Shown piece by piece: positions 1-13,925 of a stretch of DNA of 64,000 nucleotides. The translations under genes and the position numbers were made by a program. The DNA lies in the NCBI GenBank assembly GCA_023525715.1, contig CM042012.1, positions 48,449,561-48,513,560 of the forward strand. The letters are read 5' to 3'. The DNA comes from Cichorium intybus. Lineage: Eukaryota > Streptophyta > Magnoliopsida > Asterales > Asteraceae. The first letter of the stretch is position 1. Every line of letters begins with the position of its first letter. A model generated the notes under the pieces. That model was not told the origin of the DNA. It did not search any database and saw only the letters and a program-made list of their open reading frames with translations.

Positions 1-640
1 TCACTACCTCTCTCCACCACCGTCACCTTATCCTCTTCTTCCCTTGAACCACCAGCAAAACCCTAGCCTCCGCTTCAAACACCATCGACCGTTCACCTAC
101 TCCGCCTATCACCACAACGAAGACTCTGGCACTCGGTAAAATTTTCCACTCCTCTGAATCGATCTATCTTCACCGAATTTCATCTGGCCGTCAGTTTCTC
201 TTACGTAGGAACGATGAGTTCTCGTCAATCCAGACTTCAGACTCAACAATAGGATTGAACGGTAGGTTTCTTTGAGGAGGAGATGGAGGTGGGAAGGGGA
301 AGGTTAAACGAAGATTGATTGGAAAAGATACCGGAATAGATTCTGTTGACAAACACATCTCATCACCGGGTGTTCTCGATCGTGCGTGTCGTGAAAAGAG
401 GGAGCGGTCAGCAACCGCCGCCGGCAGCTATCAAATTGACGCCCTTTTAAGCATCTAACCGTCCTCGCGAATCGGCAACACTAGCTCTTTCTGGAGTGCC
501 GCCTTGTCGTCTGGAAGATGAAAAAAAGAAGATGGGGCGGTGGTGAAGTGGGGAAGATGGAAAAAGTGGGGCACGTGTCCCATCTCTCAAATGTGCAGTG
601 AAAAACCTACGTTACAGATAAAAAAATGCGAGGAACAAAA
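1..640. other. Possible exon or leader at the window edge; no gene identified
   Basis: The first 138 bases are C-rich and open in frame 2, ending at a plausible plant donor (CACTCG followed by GTAAAA). The peptide is rich in Pro, His and Ser and I do not recognise it. Bases 140-640 are richer in G+C than the DNA after them and have no long open frame. The region may be the edge of a transcribed gene extending left of the window, but nothing here proves it. Confidence 0.25.
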
Positions 641-906
641 AAACGTACATCACAATCCAAAAAATTACGCAAATTAATTAATAGAGTAATTTGCTGCTGG
701 ATTGTTTTTATTTTTTAATGATGATGTGTGGTCAGTTTTATATTTGTAGATATGTATAATGAATATAGTGTATAATCGAAGAAAGAAAATATGGTACGAG
801 GGTAATGAAAAGCAGAAAAAAAAAAAAAAACGAAAAAGAAAACATTTTTTGGTCACAAAAAATTGATATACAGGATTCTTGCGGTAGGCAATTCATTGTT
901 ATAATT
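641..906. other. AT-rich non-coding DNA
   Basis: No coding signal, RNA gene or clear repeat was found. It holds an A-run near 820. A piece at about 630-690 resembles 54053-54108, suggesting a small dispersed repeat. Confidence 0.4.
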
Positions 907-909
907 TTA

Positions 910-1528
910 AGGTGGGTTTGGTTTGTAATGTTTAAAAGGAAATTGAAATATTTTGGATGAATGATAATTTGAAGGATTGAAATCTTAGAGCATATTTTAT
1001 AAAAAAAAAACGTATAAAGTTAATAAATAGATTGGAAGATTTTGATAATTTTTGTGATTGAAGAAAAAAAATATACTAGGAATATATATTTAAAGTAAAA
1101 ATAATATGAAAATAGAGGTTGGTTGGAGATGATCCACTTTTTACATTATTTTTACTTCAAAAATAGAGTAAAAAATAGATGTAGATCTGAGATGGTCTAA
1201 GGAATTACAATCTCTAACGTTTTTGGTTGACAAATAATGGAATGCAATTATTTGTCTATTTCTGTATGGTTTGCAAATTTTATCTTAGGAATTAGAATGT
1301 AAAATATATAAAATGACTAAACTACATTTTATAAGGTAAAATATGTTATTGCAATGAAATTTGAATTATTTGACATTATCCAAATGAATGATAGATTCAA
1401 TTATATGTAGAATTTGATGGAATGTATACAATTTCATTCCATCAATATTTCAACCAAACACGTTTTGAATGAAATTTCTCTTTCTAATTCATTTGAATTC
1501 CATTAAAATACTTCAAACAACCGCGCCC
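910..1528. mobile_element. Candidate Tourist-like MITE
   Basis: The left end (AGGTGGGTTTGGTTTG) and the reverse complement of the right end (GGGCGCGGTTGTTTG) are alike, and both run into a region related to AATGGAATT. TTA lies directly outside each end (907-909 and 1529-1531), as expected of PIF/Harbinger-type MITEs. There is no coding capacity. The terminal match is weak, so the exact ends are tentative. Confidence 0.35.
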
Positions 1529-1531
1529 TTA

Positions 1532-2190
1532 GGAAAGGGGAGCCAATCTCCCTCAACCCTCCCAACCGACACGCCACATCAGTATTTTCTCTTCTTTCAC
1601 TTTCATCTTTTATCAACTCACATCACTAGTAATCCATCTTATCCAACCCTCCCAACCCTCAACGCCACATCATATTTTCTATATTAAAATTAATTAAATA
1701 AATAATACCAAAAAATAAAAAATAACACTTAATTTAATATTTAAAATAATTTAACAAAGTAATAAATAAAAATAAAAAAGACAAATAAAATTTAATTAAA
1801 AAGCACACAATTACAAAATAAAAAATCCTAAAAACGGTAATTTAAATCCTAAATACGGAAAATTAAAACCTAAATACGATATTTAAAACCGGAATACGAT
1901 AATTTAAATAAACTATTGATATCATGTATCAGACATATAACAACATCTTCGGTGTTGTTTTGTTTTTGAAGATGTAAAACGTCTGCAGTGTGCGAACCAC
2001 ATCTGTAGAAGAAGAAGTGGACTAAATGTCTGCAGTGTACAAAAAAAGTTTGTTTATTTTTTAAAGTCTGCATGCTGTTGAAATAAACTGATTTGTTTAA
2101 CTTAAAAACATTTTCAATAATTCTAGTTTTACAACACTGAAATTTAATTCATACAACCAGCATACTATAACAAAGTTTATCTAAAATCAT
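1532..2190. other. Non-coding DNA with short repeats
   Basis: A run of about 36 bases beginning CAACCCTCCCAACC occurs at about 1553-1590 and again at about 1639-1680. Bases 1930-2085 carry several GTCTGCAG-type motifs that recur at 3435-3570, next to the Harbinger transposase remnant. The region is therefore probably part of the same decayed element. No gene was seen. Confidence 0.4.
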
Positions 2191-2206
2191 TCATTTCATG
2201 TTCTAC

Positions 2207-2380
2207 ATTATCCTCTCAACAAATTCATCTCATAAATGAGTCATATATTTCCGATTCGTTGCACTACCATGTGGGTGAACCTCGTCTTCATAATCATCAA
2301 ATGGTATATGGTCATTTCGAAGCGGCAGATTGAATTGATCGTATTGAGTAAAGAACTCATAATAGTTAATATTGTACCCT
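2207..2380 (-). pseudogene. C-terminal remnant of a PIF/Harbinger transposase
   Basis: Read on the minus strand from about 2380, one frame encodes FFTQYDQFNLPLRNDHIPF, then a stretch ending in THL, a stop codon, and DEFVERIM. PIF/Harbinger (DDE_Tnp_4) proteins end in a similar way, with a helix of the type 'LRDDLVEHIW'. It lies downstream, in transposase orientation, of the larger remnant at 3471-4714. The most economical view is that it is the same gene, separated by later insertions including the (TA)n tract and the hAT MITE. The frame contains stops, so it is dead. Confidence 0.5.
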
Positions 2381-2383
2381 AAT

Positions 2384-2505
<122 letters not shown>

Positions 2506-2866
2506 TAAAACTAATTTTATACCAAACCTCAAGTAACATCAAATTAAGACATACAATAAAATATTTTAATTGCTACATATTAGAATTTAACTTCTTGATA
2601 TTTAAGTGATAGTAGTTCTACAACGTTTCAAACAATAGTACACAATTCAAAATTCATTAAACACAATTATCCTTAATTTATTATTGCGAATATAAAATTT
2701 TAAAAATAATAATTCTAGTGATTATAGTTTTAAATTTAATCACAAAAGTGCCTTTATTTTTTACTATACAAATTCATGTTATTGTTTATAAGAATAATAA
2801 TTTAATTTATTAGATGTGTAACTTTAACTAAAATGTTTAACTTTCTTAGTTTTATTGTATCATGGG

Positions 2867-3291
2867 CAGTGTTCTAAAAGGCGCGCCATGACACGCGTCA
2901 AGGCGTGCCATGGCGTGAGGCGCGACTCTGCCGTCCTGAAAACCCTCATGGCGTCGCTGCTAGGCGTGGCGCGGGATAAGTCGAGCCATGGCATGCCAAG
3001 ACGCGAGTTTTTACTATCTGCGGCCAGTTTTTTCTTCTTTTTCTTGCGTTTCTTGATTGGACATAAAACATTTGAGTTTTAGTTAACTTTTGGTTATTAG
3101 TTATTGATAGAACACCTCTAAAAACATGATATGTGTGATATAAATCTATATTTACATATAATATAATTATACATTCATATAAAAATACCGCCTTACATCA
3201 CGCATTGAAAAACGTCATGGCTCGCCAAGGCTCGTAAAACTTGAGGCTTGACATTGCCGCCACGTCACGCCTCGCGCCATTTAGAACCTTG
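2867..3291. mobile_element. hAT-type MITE, 425 bp
   Basis: The left end CAGTGTTCTAAAAGGCGC pairs with the reverse complement of the right end, CAAGGTTCTAAATGGCGC. A perfect 8-bp duplication, ATCATGGG, flanks it at 2859-2866 and 3292-3299. Eight-base duplications and C/TA-rich short inverted ends are hallmarks of hAT elements. The inside is GC-rich near both ends and AT-rich in the middle, with no transposase, so it is non-autonomous. Confidence 0.88.
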
Positions 3292-3470
3292 ATCATGGGT
3301 CATACATAAAATGATATAAGTTTTCAAATAAATGGCTAAAAATATTAACTTTAAGTAATAAAGTTTTTTATATTTTAGTTTGATTTTGAAATGGTTTGAT
3401 TTGATTTAGATTTTGACAGTGGTGGTAATGTTTATAGTAGTCTGCAGAGGTCTGCAGATTCTGGAAGGCC

Positions 3471-4714
3471 TTATGCCATGTCTTCCGGAAAAAGAGGACG
3501 CCTAGACCTTTTTGGGTCTGCAGTCTTCGAAAAAACAAACAGTTTGTAAACAAAAGGACTGCCCGCCTGCAGACTAAAGTAGTTAGGAAGAGCTTCTGGA
3601 AAAAAATAAGCAACACCTTCATCTTGCACAATCATGTTGTGTAATATCGGTGGATCGTGCATGCTCTCTAATAATAGTCCATCTTTGTTTTAGTACGTCA
3701 AACGCTCGTTCTACGTCCTTTCTTGGTGCTTCTTGGGCCGCCTTGAAACGTTTCTTTTTTGGGTTACTGAATGTGAAAATGATATCACAAAATGGCCCAG
3801 TTTGGGTATATCCCATCTACAAGATAGTACCCATGCTTGTATTCTTCCTTGTTCAAAACAAATGAAAATTTTTGTGCTTTTCCAAGAATGCTATAAATGA
3901 ATAGTGGTGATTGGTACAGAGTGTTTAGATCGTTGTTAGCACCAGTAACACCACAATATGAATGTCATATCTACAAATCTTGTGACACTAATCCTTCAAG
4001 TATCAATATAGGGTACCTGTGATCATCTTTCATGTACTGGCCTTGCAAAGCCGTTGGACAACTCTTCCAATCCCAATGTGTACAATCAATGCTACCCAGC
4101 ATACTAGGACATCCATGTTTGGCTTCGTGTGTAGCGTACAACAATTGAATATCGTTGGATGTTGGTTTGCGCATGAATTCAGCACCATACAACTGAATAA
4201 CACCATAACAGGAGTTGTCGAGGCTTTCACATGAAGTTCGTTCTGACATATTCAAGTACTCATCCAGTTAATCGGGTGCTTCCGCCCCCAATTCTCATAC
4301 CGCAAATGTGCATTTCTGTAATGTAGTGAAACTTTTTTGCAGCTTGGCATCATATGTTGTTTGAAAACATGGAAAGTTTCTTTCTATATCCTCAACAATA
4401 CGCACAAACAAATTTCTACTCATCCAGAATCTGTTTCTAAAATTAATGTCCCCAAACTTTGAATTGGGAACAAAGTAATATTCGATCAGCTACTTCTCAG
4501 CAGTTTCCCGATGCTCCCGATCTCTATAGAGATAAGTTCTTGGATGACGATTGCTAGAACTTGCAGTATCTGCATATACTGCAAGTGCTGCTTGAGCAAC
4601 TACTTCATAAACAGTTGTATAATTTGATGATTCAGACGATGACGATGAGTACATAGTAGGTTTATCAACTATTTTACTACAGACATACGATTCAGAATTA
4701 TCAGAAGAAGACAT
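3471..4714 (-). pseudogene. PIF/Harbinger transposase (DDE_Tnp_4) pseudogene
   Basis: The likely start is the Met at 4714, opening with an acidic Ser-rich leader (MSSSDNSESYVCSK). Minus-strand fragments then follow in family order. First comes a helical region with YFVPNSKFGDINFRNRFW and MSRNLFVRIVEDIERNF, next KPTSNDIQLLYA, and next the hallmark MLGSIDCTHWDWKSCP followed by GQYMKDDHRYP, which holds the first catalytic Asp region. RKDVERAFDVLKQRW comes late and ILHNMIVQDEG near the C-terminal end. Known family proteins carry these blocks in this order in a product that cuts and pastes DNA in the nucleus. Here frameshifts and stops (for example just before LDEYLN) break the frame. The rest of the C-terminus seems to lie at 2207-2380, beyond later insertions. 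Element ends were not found. Confidence 0.85.
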
Positions 4715-4959
4715 TTTCAATTTAAAAATTAAATGGAAAATTGGATTTATAGAGGTGAGGAATGTGTGATTTTTGAAGAGATAGGGGTAAAGAGGGAATA
4801 ATGAGAGAAAGAGTGAATAAGGAGGTGTGACCTTTGAAGTGGTAGAGGGGGTATTCATAGGGGTGGGATAAAGTTTTATTTTAGATTTAAAGTTTTTTTT
4901 GAAAAGAAAATCCAAGCACCACTGATTCACTATGGTGCTTTCACCCCGCAGAATCATTT

Positions 4960-5462
<503 letters not shown>

Positions 5463-5475
5463 TAGGTACTCTTAA

Positions 5476-5496
5476 GGGTCGTGTTGAACACGACCC
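5476..5496. repeat. Perfect 10-bp palindromic hairpin
   Basis: GGGTCGTGTT and AACACGACCC form a perfect inverted repeat around a single central G, 15 bases after the end of the (TA)n tract. Confidence 0.7.
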
Positions 5497-8400
5497 ACGG
5501 CAGGGTACTTGGTTGTACGAAAAAGATGAATGTTATAATGTGATGAACTTTTAGAAGTACGATGTTATAATAATTTTTTTTGACTTCATATGAAAAAATA
5601 GGAAGGACATTGCTGTTATAGAATGAAGTGCATCTAGCATGTTGCAATGTATAAATACTCTCCAACAATTGAGAAAACTCTTCAACAAACTGCATATCTA
5701 ATTGTGCGTAAATTTACTAAAATACCCTCCAATAATTGAAACTCAAAGAAAAGTCGAATGCAAAAAAGTTTGAATCTCTTCAAGTTTGGTTCTCTCTTGC
5801 AATTTTTGTCATTCTTTGAGGTTCTTGCAATGTTTTTGGTTCCTATTACAGCAATGTCCTAAGTGACGTTAAAAAAATGATTTGCACCAACATCGGAACC
5901 GAAATCGAAGCTACAATAGTGGTGGCGCTCTTTTCCTCCTGAATACCCTTCAAGAAACTTACAACAACTTGGTTTATTACCAAAAACAAGGGATGAAAAA
6001 AAATAGTAAGCGGTTGATATAGACATGAGTAATCAAGTTGAAGAAATTTAATACCTGCAATTGCAAAGGACTGGCTACCACCAGTTGTCACCGCCAATTG
6101 CTTTTATATTTTAAATGTGTTGATCTATTTGTCATTTATAAATTACTGCCTCGATTCACAAAAAAGTGAGTGTCTTGACTCTTGTTACAACAGAAAAAAA
6201 AAACTCCATTTAATTTGCATGTGGTGAGGGCTTATATGAGGCTTCAAATTAATAAATCAAGCATTAGAGTTAAAACTAAGAGAATTAATGAAAAGGAGAA
6301 ATAGCACAAGTTACAACTTCAATGGGCGTCATCTAAAACTGTAGTGATAACTTAATTCTTTCCCCTACTGTGTTCCTGATCATGATTGAAGAATCAGTTT
6401 CTATCTAGACACCCACAAAAATCTATTCAAGTCCAGCAATCTGGAGGCATAAAAATGAAAAGCTTTTAGCAATCAAAAATTAAAAGAAATAAAATATGTA
6501 AAGAAAAATTTTTACAACTCAATGTAACACCAAAAGGAGTAAGTTACACATATGGTCATTGCGCTTTCCGATTTTTACCGCTTTTAGTCCGGAATTGAAA
6601 TATTTTCAATATTGGCCATTATTGCAAGGTTCCATATAGATTTTGCTCTTTATGTCACCCACTACAACAACCCTTTTGTTAAACTTTTATAAATGACCGT
6701 TGTACCCTTAAAACCTGAAACTCGAACAACACGCTAACCAAAAAGGAGAAAATTACAAAAATGGTCCTTACGTTTTCTTCATTTTATGATGTTTAGTCTA
6801 AAATATTCATCGATTGTGGTCCTTATTGAGATATTTCATCTCAATTTTGGTCTTTGAGGTGTTATAAGCAAGTCCAACACATGGACTAACTGTTGTTATG
6901 GTTGGTGTCTTGATAACAATTAAACTAAAAGTGATAATACATTCACCACTCTCAAAAAAGTAGAGCCACAACCATAAATGTAACTTAACTTTCTCTAAGT
7001 TATTATTAATGAATCAGCATTTTATTTGTTATATTATATACCTGCATATCGGTAGATGTTCCAATAGTTTAAAAGAATAATACAAGATAGTAATCCACTA
7101 ACAGGCATTTATATCACCTTCAATTTGTGTATGGAAATTTGTTTTAGCCAATAAACATCAGCTAAAAAAGCTCCAAGCTTCATAATTCTATCGATTTTCA
7201 TGAATTATCTAAAGATATGTTCTAATTATTAAGGAATTTTCCACAGAGAGAAAGCAAACCTAGTCCATCCTAAGTTTTCACACTTCTTTTCACAAGCACA
7301 TGTACTCTCAGAGTCTCATCCACTAAATTATGCATAAATAAGATTCAAATTAGCAAAAAAGTAGAAGCGAAATAAAAGAAAATCAAATAAAACCAAGTGA
7401 TAATCTTCGACCTGGCTATCCAAAACTGGAAGTATGACTAATAGAAGCACAATTGTTATGTCCTGCAATTATCAAAACCCAATATTAGTCTTTAATTCAA
7501 GATTTATCTAACCATGAAAAAGATTTTATAAATCGCAATAAAATATTATTTGTTAATGATTATTACTTATTTTGAATTGTTATTTTTCACACAAATTAAC
7601 GGATGACACACACAAAAAACACATCAATGAATATTTAACCATCATACCCTGTTTTTTATTGAAAAGTTACCTGACCTTGTAAGAATACCAAAAACACCAA
7701 TTTGGAATGAATGACCAAATTCCTGAAGTCATCAAAATGTAAATGTAGATAAAGCCATATTGTGTCCTCTTTTCATACAAAATCGGTAATACTTGAAAAG
7801 TGGAATATCATTTTTTCTTTTTGCAGGATAAAATTTTTACTATAAAAGCATCACTGAAAGACGTAGAGAGGCAGAGAGAAAGAGACAGAGTAGCTGTAAT
7901 TTACCTTACGATCATGTTAGCAACAGACATTTGTTAATATATGCTCCTATATCACAACAATATACATCGTGGCTTCCAAGAAATTAGGTTCAAGAGAAAT
8001 TAAAAAGAGTCAAATTAGACTAAAATAAAATAAAAACTAACGCCGACTTAATAGAATAGATGAAGTGAAACAATATGTACCTAAGATTCATGAAGAGTAA
8101 GATCTGTGATTGGATCACCTGCAAAATCGCAACTGACAGTGTCGGTCACTAAGAATCATGAGACCAACAAAGTAAAATTCATAATGAGAACTAAACACAA
8201 TGAAAAAAGACGGTAAAGTACAATTTGCATTTAAAAACCATGTTTTTGTGATGACCTCTCCGTCCATTGCTCTAGACAGATAACAAAGAACAAAATAATC
8301 GTGATAAAAAAGGTCTTTTAACAATATTAAAGTGTAGGTTGCCATAGAAGAAGCCTCTTGAATGAAAGAACATTCGGTCTCTTCTAAAAGCTCGACGATT

Positions 8401-8812
8401 TGGTCCTCGTGAGAATCATCTTACTCACATCTATCTACTTCTGATTCAACGTAAACACTAGAATCACTTATTTAATTTAGAAGAAGATATACAGGGAGAA
8501 GAGAGATATTAAACATCTCAATTAATTTTTGGGAACCAGTATTCGCCCACTACGAACGACCGTCATCACAAATCCTATTTTCAGGAAGAGAGTGGAGCAG
8601 AGGGGAGAGAGATTGCTGGCATCGACCAACATTACTGTGAAATTGAACTAATTATTAACGAAATTAAATTAGGAAACACATGGATTTAAACTGAAAAAGG
8701 GACGATTGAAGAAGGAAGTACAACACTTACAGCATTCATAAGAATTTGAAAATCTGAATCGGGTATGTGATGACCAAGAACCGTTGTGGAGCCGGGAAGA
8801 GATAATAGTGGT
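5497..8812. other. Little-coding DNA; possible decayed minus-strand gene
   Basis: No frame over about 85 codons and no recognisable protein. Several minus-strand pieces look exon-like. One is an acidic segment near 8360-8440 (HEDQIVELLEETECSF) that carries a stop codon just upstream. Another is a segment at about 8728-8812 ending at a strong donor (ATGAATGCT then GTAAGTG). Bases 6535-6905 hold two diverged copies of a repeat with ATGGTCATT/ATGGTCCTT-type motifs. A (GA)-rich tract lies near 7860-7890. A decayed or non-coding transcription unit is possible but not demonstrated. Confidence 0.3.
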
Positions 8813-8817
8813 GGTGG

Positions 8818-10609
8818 TGTAACATCCTAAAATTTTAGGGTAAAATTAAAAAAAATTTAAACGAACACTTCAATATAAGAAAAGCCACTTAATTAATTTT
8901 GATAAAATTCCATAACTTATAAGTTTAATGAAAACATCCCAGGATTAACAAAAGTTAATGAAATCACAACATAGCGGAACATCCATTCAAAAACAGTCCT
9001 CCAATGAAGCAGCACAGTGTATACACGTCACGCCTTGCCATCCATGGTACCTGAGGTACCTGAAACAGTAGTTTATATAGGGAAAGGGTAAGCACGGAGC
9101 TTAGTGAGTTCCTCAAAATACCATACGATCCATCACATAACATACAACACATCATAACCATTCATATGTCTGTGAGACTCGCGGGCTATCCCTGTTCCGC
9201 TGAAGACTCACGGGCAGTTCCCGTTCTGTCTTATCGCTCGCAGGCTTCTCCCGTTCCGTCTAATGACTCCCAGGCTATTCCCGTTCCGCCTATTGGCTTG
9301 CTGTCTATCCCGTTCCATCCACAAACAATCATTATCATAGCAATAATTCATACAATTACCATAACATATAAGATCACCTTAGTCTAACATATCTTCCTTC
9401 CTACGCATGCAATATCACCTATAGTATGGTGAGAAGACTCACCTGATTGTAGTTGACTATATCGTTTATCTTTCTTGCCTTTGTATTTCTTTTCAAGTTT
9501 AACTGTTAACATAATAAGAAATCTATCATTTCTTAATCCTTAAGTATATTATAGTCGCATCATAAAACCCTTCAATAATTCCAACATGATACTCCATGAT
9601 TTATCAAGTAAAGAACGGCCAGGTAGAAGATTAGATGGGGTGGCAGGATTCTTTCAGTATTTTAGTCTTTCGGAAAAATCCAACAACCAGATCCCAAGTA
9701 ATCGGCCTAGTCACCGTCCTCGTAAGTAAATCAATCGGTATTATCTTCAGAATTACAAATTGTTATAATAACGACGTTTTTAAGGTTTTTGTTTAGTATT
9801 GTTGGAAATGAATATAATATAACATATGTTATACTTATTACATATTCTACTTCTTAACACAAAAATTATTTTACAATACCTAATTAAGCTATAGAAAGGT
9901 TTGTAGTTACCTTATGTCCAGTCGTCGAGATCTATAACTCCTTCGTTAGGTTTTTGAGCTTCCTTCCGCTCACTTGCTTACACTCTAGTGCTTAGAAACC
10001 TCTATATATTGGATTGAGATTTAGTTGTGTGGTTTATGAGATATTTTGAGGGGTATTTATACTTGAATTCTTGAATAAAAAATGGCATGACACTTTTGAC
10101 AAAAGATTTTAATAATATAACTTTGTTGAAATTAATACCTTCTAGAATCAGTTTGTTCAAGACTGGTTTAGCCGACTTTAAACCCATGAAATTCACGTTT
10201 TTATTTGATATTCCAGAAATTTATCTCAATACCTTTCCAGGGATGTATTTTACGTATTTATATGATTTTTCTATGATTTATTATGAATTTTTGAAAACAG
10301 ACTATCTAATCTGTCAATTCCGAACTAATCAGTAAAGATTGCATTTTTTACCATAGATAATGTCATTTTCAAGCTTACTATTATTTTTGGTAATTGTACT
10401 AGACTCAATTTGTAAACTTTGTGCACTGGTTTGAGGTCCAAACGATTTTTCCTAGAATTAATTATGATTTTTCTAAAAACGACACAAAATGCTGATTTTC
10501 ATATGAAATTGTAACTAAAGTTTTTCTTAGCTTTATAACTACCAAAAATCATATAATTCCTAACACTCTTATTTTAAGTATATGTTATAATCAGGATACG
10601 GGTCTTACA
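8818..10609. mobile_element. Solo LTR of a gypsy-type retrotransposon, 1792 bp
   Basis: The sequence begins TGTAACATCC and ends GGGTCTTACA, giving canonical TG...CA ends. A perfect 5-bp duplication, GGTGG, flanks it (8813-8817 and 10610-10614). No internal domain or second copy is present, so this is what unequal recombination between two LTRs leaves behind. LTRs starting TGTAAC with this length are common in plant Ty3/gypsy families, but the lineage is not proved here. Confidence 0.88.
9175..9318 (+). repeat. About 30-bp tandem repeat inside the solo LTR
   Basis: About five diverged units share the pattern GACTC-CGGGCT-TCCCGTTCCG. They lie in the first quarter of the LTR. Such subrepeats in U3-type regions can act as promoter modules; that is inference. 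Confidence 0.75.
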
Positions 10610-10614
10610 GGTGG

Positions 10615-10911
10615 TGGAAATGAGAAAGAGAAGCAGTGATGGAAAACCGAGGAGAAAAAGAGAGAATCGGAACATCGATGTTATAAATGGCGTGGAGAAT
10701 TTTAACTGGATGACAATGGAGGTGCTGTGTGACTCATCTATAGACAACCACCGACCCAACCCCATTTCCAAGTTAGCGACACATGTTCAAGTTCAGATTT
10801 CTTTTGCTGATGTGGATGCCATTTGGATGATTATTTGCTGATGTGGTTCATGCTGAGGTGTCGATTTTTTAAGACCTTTTAATTTGCAATGAAGCCTTCG
10901 CAAGTATCCCT
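10615..10911. other. Flank between two insertions; possible former exon
   Basis: On the minus strand a frame from about 10771 to 10615 (starting MEMGLGRWLSIDES) would continue through the solo-LTR target site into 8812-8728 if the LTR and one duplication copy are ignored. The peptide is not recognised. This may be chance. Confidence 0.25.
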
Positions 10912-10916
10912 GGTTT

Positions 10917-11786
<870 letters not shown>

Positions 11787-11797
11787 GTCTCCCACTT
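11787..11797 (-). other. Polypurine tract of the gag-only element
   Basis: On the minus strand the sequence AAGTGGGAGAC directly precedes the TGTTGG start of the 3' LTR. This matches the usual copia plus-strand primer, AAGTGGGAGA-T, before TGTTGG. Confidence 0.8.
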
Positions 11798-12890
11798 GGA
11801 TAAGTCTATGACTAAAATTACCAATTTACCCTCTAATTAATTTAGCAACTGTAGCTTCCTAGAAACCGCTGCCGAACTCTGACCTAGTCAGTTCTGTCCA
11901 AAGATAAGTGATCATATGATCCTTCGTCCAACAAGATATTTTCAGACACGAGACATGGATTGAGATCAATCTCTGTCCGAGACTCTGTTTCCCGATTTCC
12001 AATTCTGCTTATGACTTTGGAACTTCTAATTGAACACATCAATTTAGTCCAGGCTGGCCAGCACTTTAGTCAACTTCAAAATCATCGAGAGGCCTACAGA
12101 TATCTTTTTCCTATCAGGGTCAAGGAACGAATAAGTTTTGACTTATATGCTTATATCTTTTACCAGTCAAATCATTTACAACAACACGTTTTATAACATC
12201 GAGTTACCGATGCGTTTTCGTATTATCAATGAATAACTGCCTTGTAAATCATAACTCATATATCTCCACTTCAAGATCATAAGATATTATCGTCTCAACA
12301 TTGCTTGTGATATAATCCATGAAGCAATCTACTGAGCGTGGGTTTATCCAATACTCAAATCTCTATTTCTAAGTACTCATGAATGTTGTAGCAATCCTAT
12401 TGCTATGTCTAACTCCTTAGACAGTCTACAAACCAATTCATGATAGTCTTGATTCAACACTTACTTCCCAAAGTATGAGCGACTGTGGACCTATCTGAAT
12501 AATTAAATTATTCGGGAAGTAAAACATGCAAAAGTGAAACATAAAGATCTGACTGGCAGCTACTCCTGCTAATTACCAAGTCTCCACAAGGTAATCACCA
12601 AGTCTGGTCTTGTCATAACCTGTTATCGGTTTCAAAAATTTCTTTTAAACTTTCAATTCTAATTTTACATCTATGTCTTTATGAACCTTACACTCTTTCT
12701 ATGTATCCAAAGTATCTTATACTTGTACATTTTATTGCAGATGATCCAATCAGATGCTCATCCAATAACATCTCAATATGTTATCCTATCAATTTCTCTC
12801 CTAACTCAATTCTGGTAATGTGTACTGTGACTTCCTATGGTTCTGGGGTCTTTAGTCTACTTGACTGCACCCTAAGACTATTTCGAGGCG

Positions 12891-12928
12891 TTATGATGTG
12901 CCGGTGAACCACACACGCTCCATCATAA
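12891..12928 (-). repeat. Stem-loop copy A of a conserved-core hairpin family
   Basis: An 8-bp perfect stem (TTATGATG at 12891-12898 with CATCATAA at 12921-12928) closes the conserved 22-nt core at 12899-12920. The core here has G where the other three copies have A (plus strand, GCCGGTGAACC). Confidence 0.8.
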
Positions 12929-13288
12929 TACCAACGAGATTCTTTAACCATGAAGTCCTTTAACATCATGTCCCGACGTTAATAATTACCACTTTGAAAA
13001 GTCTTTCAAATTTTGACCCTATCACTTTTCACCCTAATCATTTCACAATGTTTCTCTCTTGAGTTCAAACAATCCATCCAGTACTTCCAGCCAGACAATG
13101 TCCTGAATCCAACTTATTATGCCCTAAGCATCAAGTCATCAGGACATGTTCATGACATTAGGATCGATCCAAGAAAATTTGTGGAACCCGATCCAATCTT
13201 ATTCCAAACCCTTTTCGGAATCCAAAGATTATTCATAATCCTTGTGTCATGATTTTCGAAAAACTATTTCCTTTTGGAGACTCTTCTC

Positions 13289-13606
13289 ATGCATCTTGAA
13301 TCTTATCAAGATCATGCTTAGAATGACTAGGTCTATGCTGGTGATTTCATCTATCTAATAGATGACTTTGAATTATGTGAGTATATTGCACCTTCTTAGT
13401 TTCTTTCACGCCAAGTCATCACACTTTGAAATGATAAAAAAACTTTTCCTAAGTCTATGCATCTTGAATCTTATCAAGATCATCTTGGCAGAATCTGGAT
13501 CTATCTCATAGATGTTTACAACTACCTGAGTATGCCGTATTTCTATTAAGGCTTTCATAGCGATCTGTCTCTTAACACCAAGTCATTACACTTTGTAACG
13601 AAAAGA
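13289..13606. repeat. Direct duplication, unit about 166 bp
   Basis: Two diverged copies start at ATGCATCTTGAATCTTATC (about 13290 and 13457). Each runs through a CATAGATG/AATAGATG-type motif to a shared end related to CCAAGTCATCACACTTTG. Confidence 0.75.
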
Positions 13607-13891
13607 GACATTTCCTAGAAACATTATGTATCCCACGTATGGAGATAGTAGATAACGGCGACTCCCACTGGATTTGACATGGTTATAGACTATTCACAAA
13701 ATCCAGGACTTATGGTACATTTTGAGAATCCAAACCTTTCTGACATTTTAATGGAAATCTTTCAATCCTTTCTCAAAATCCAATCCTTTGGCATATTTTG
13801 AGAATCTGAATATCCTTTCTTGCGAGATCCCCGTGGGACAAAACCCGGGGCCATGTACCTTTTGTAATGGCATGCTCTATGTGTGTCCCTA

Positions 13892-13925
13892 TTAGTGTGC
13901 CGGTAAACCACACACGCTCCACTAA
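13892..13925 (-). repeat. Stem-loop copy B of the conserved-core hairpin family
   Basis: The stem TTAGTG (13892-13897) with CACTAA (13920-13925) encloses the core at 13898-13919. Further out, GTGTG on the left can pair with CACAC on the right across an internal loop. Confidence 0.8.

Noticed and set aside
630..690. Similarity to 54053-54108 as a possible long duplication
   Set aside because: The match covers only about 55 bases and does not extend; it is probably a small dispersed repeat.
9175..9318. Short regular repeats that could suggest a CRISPR array
   Set aside because: Units are contiguous and diverged with no spacers, lie inside a plant solo LTR, and the genome is eukaryotic.
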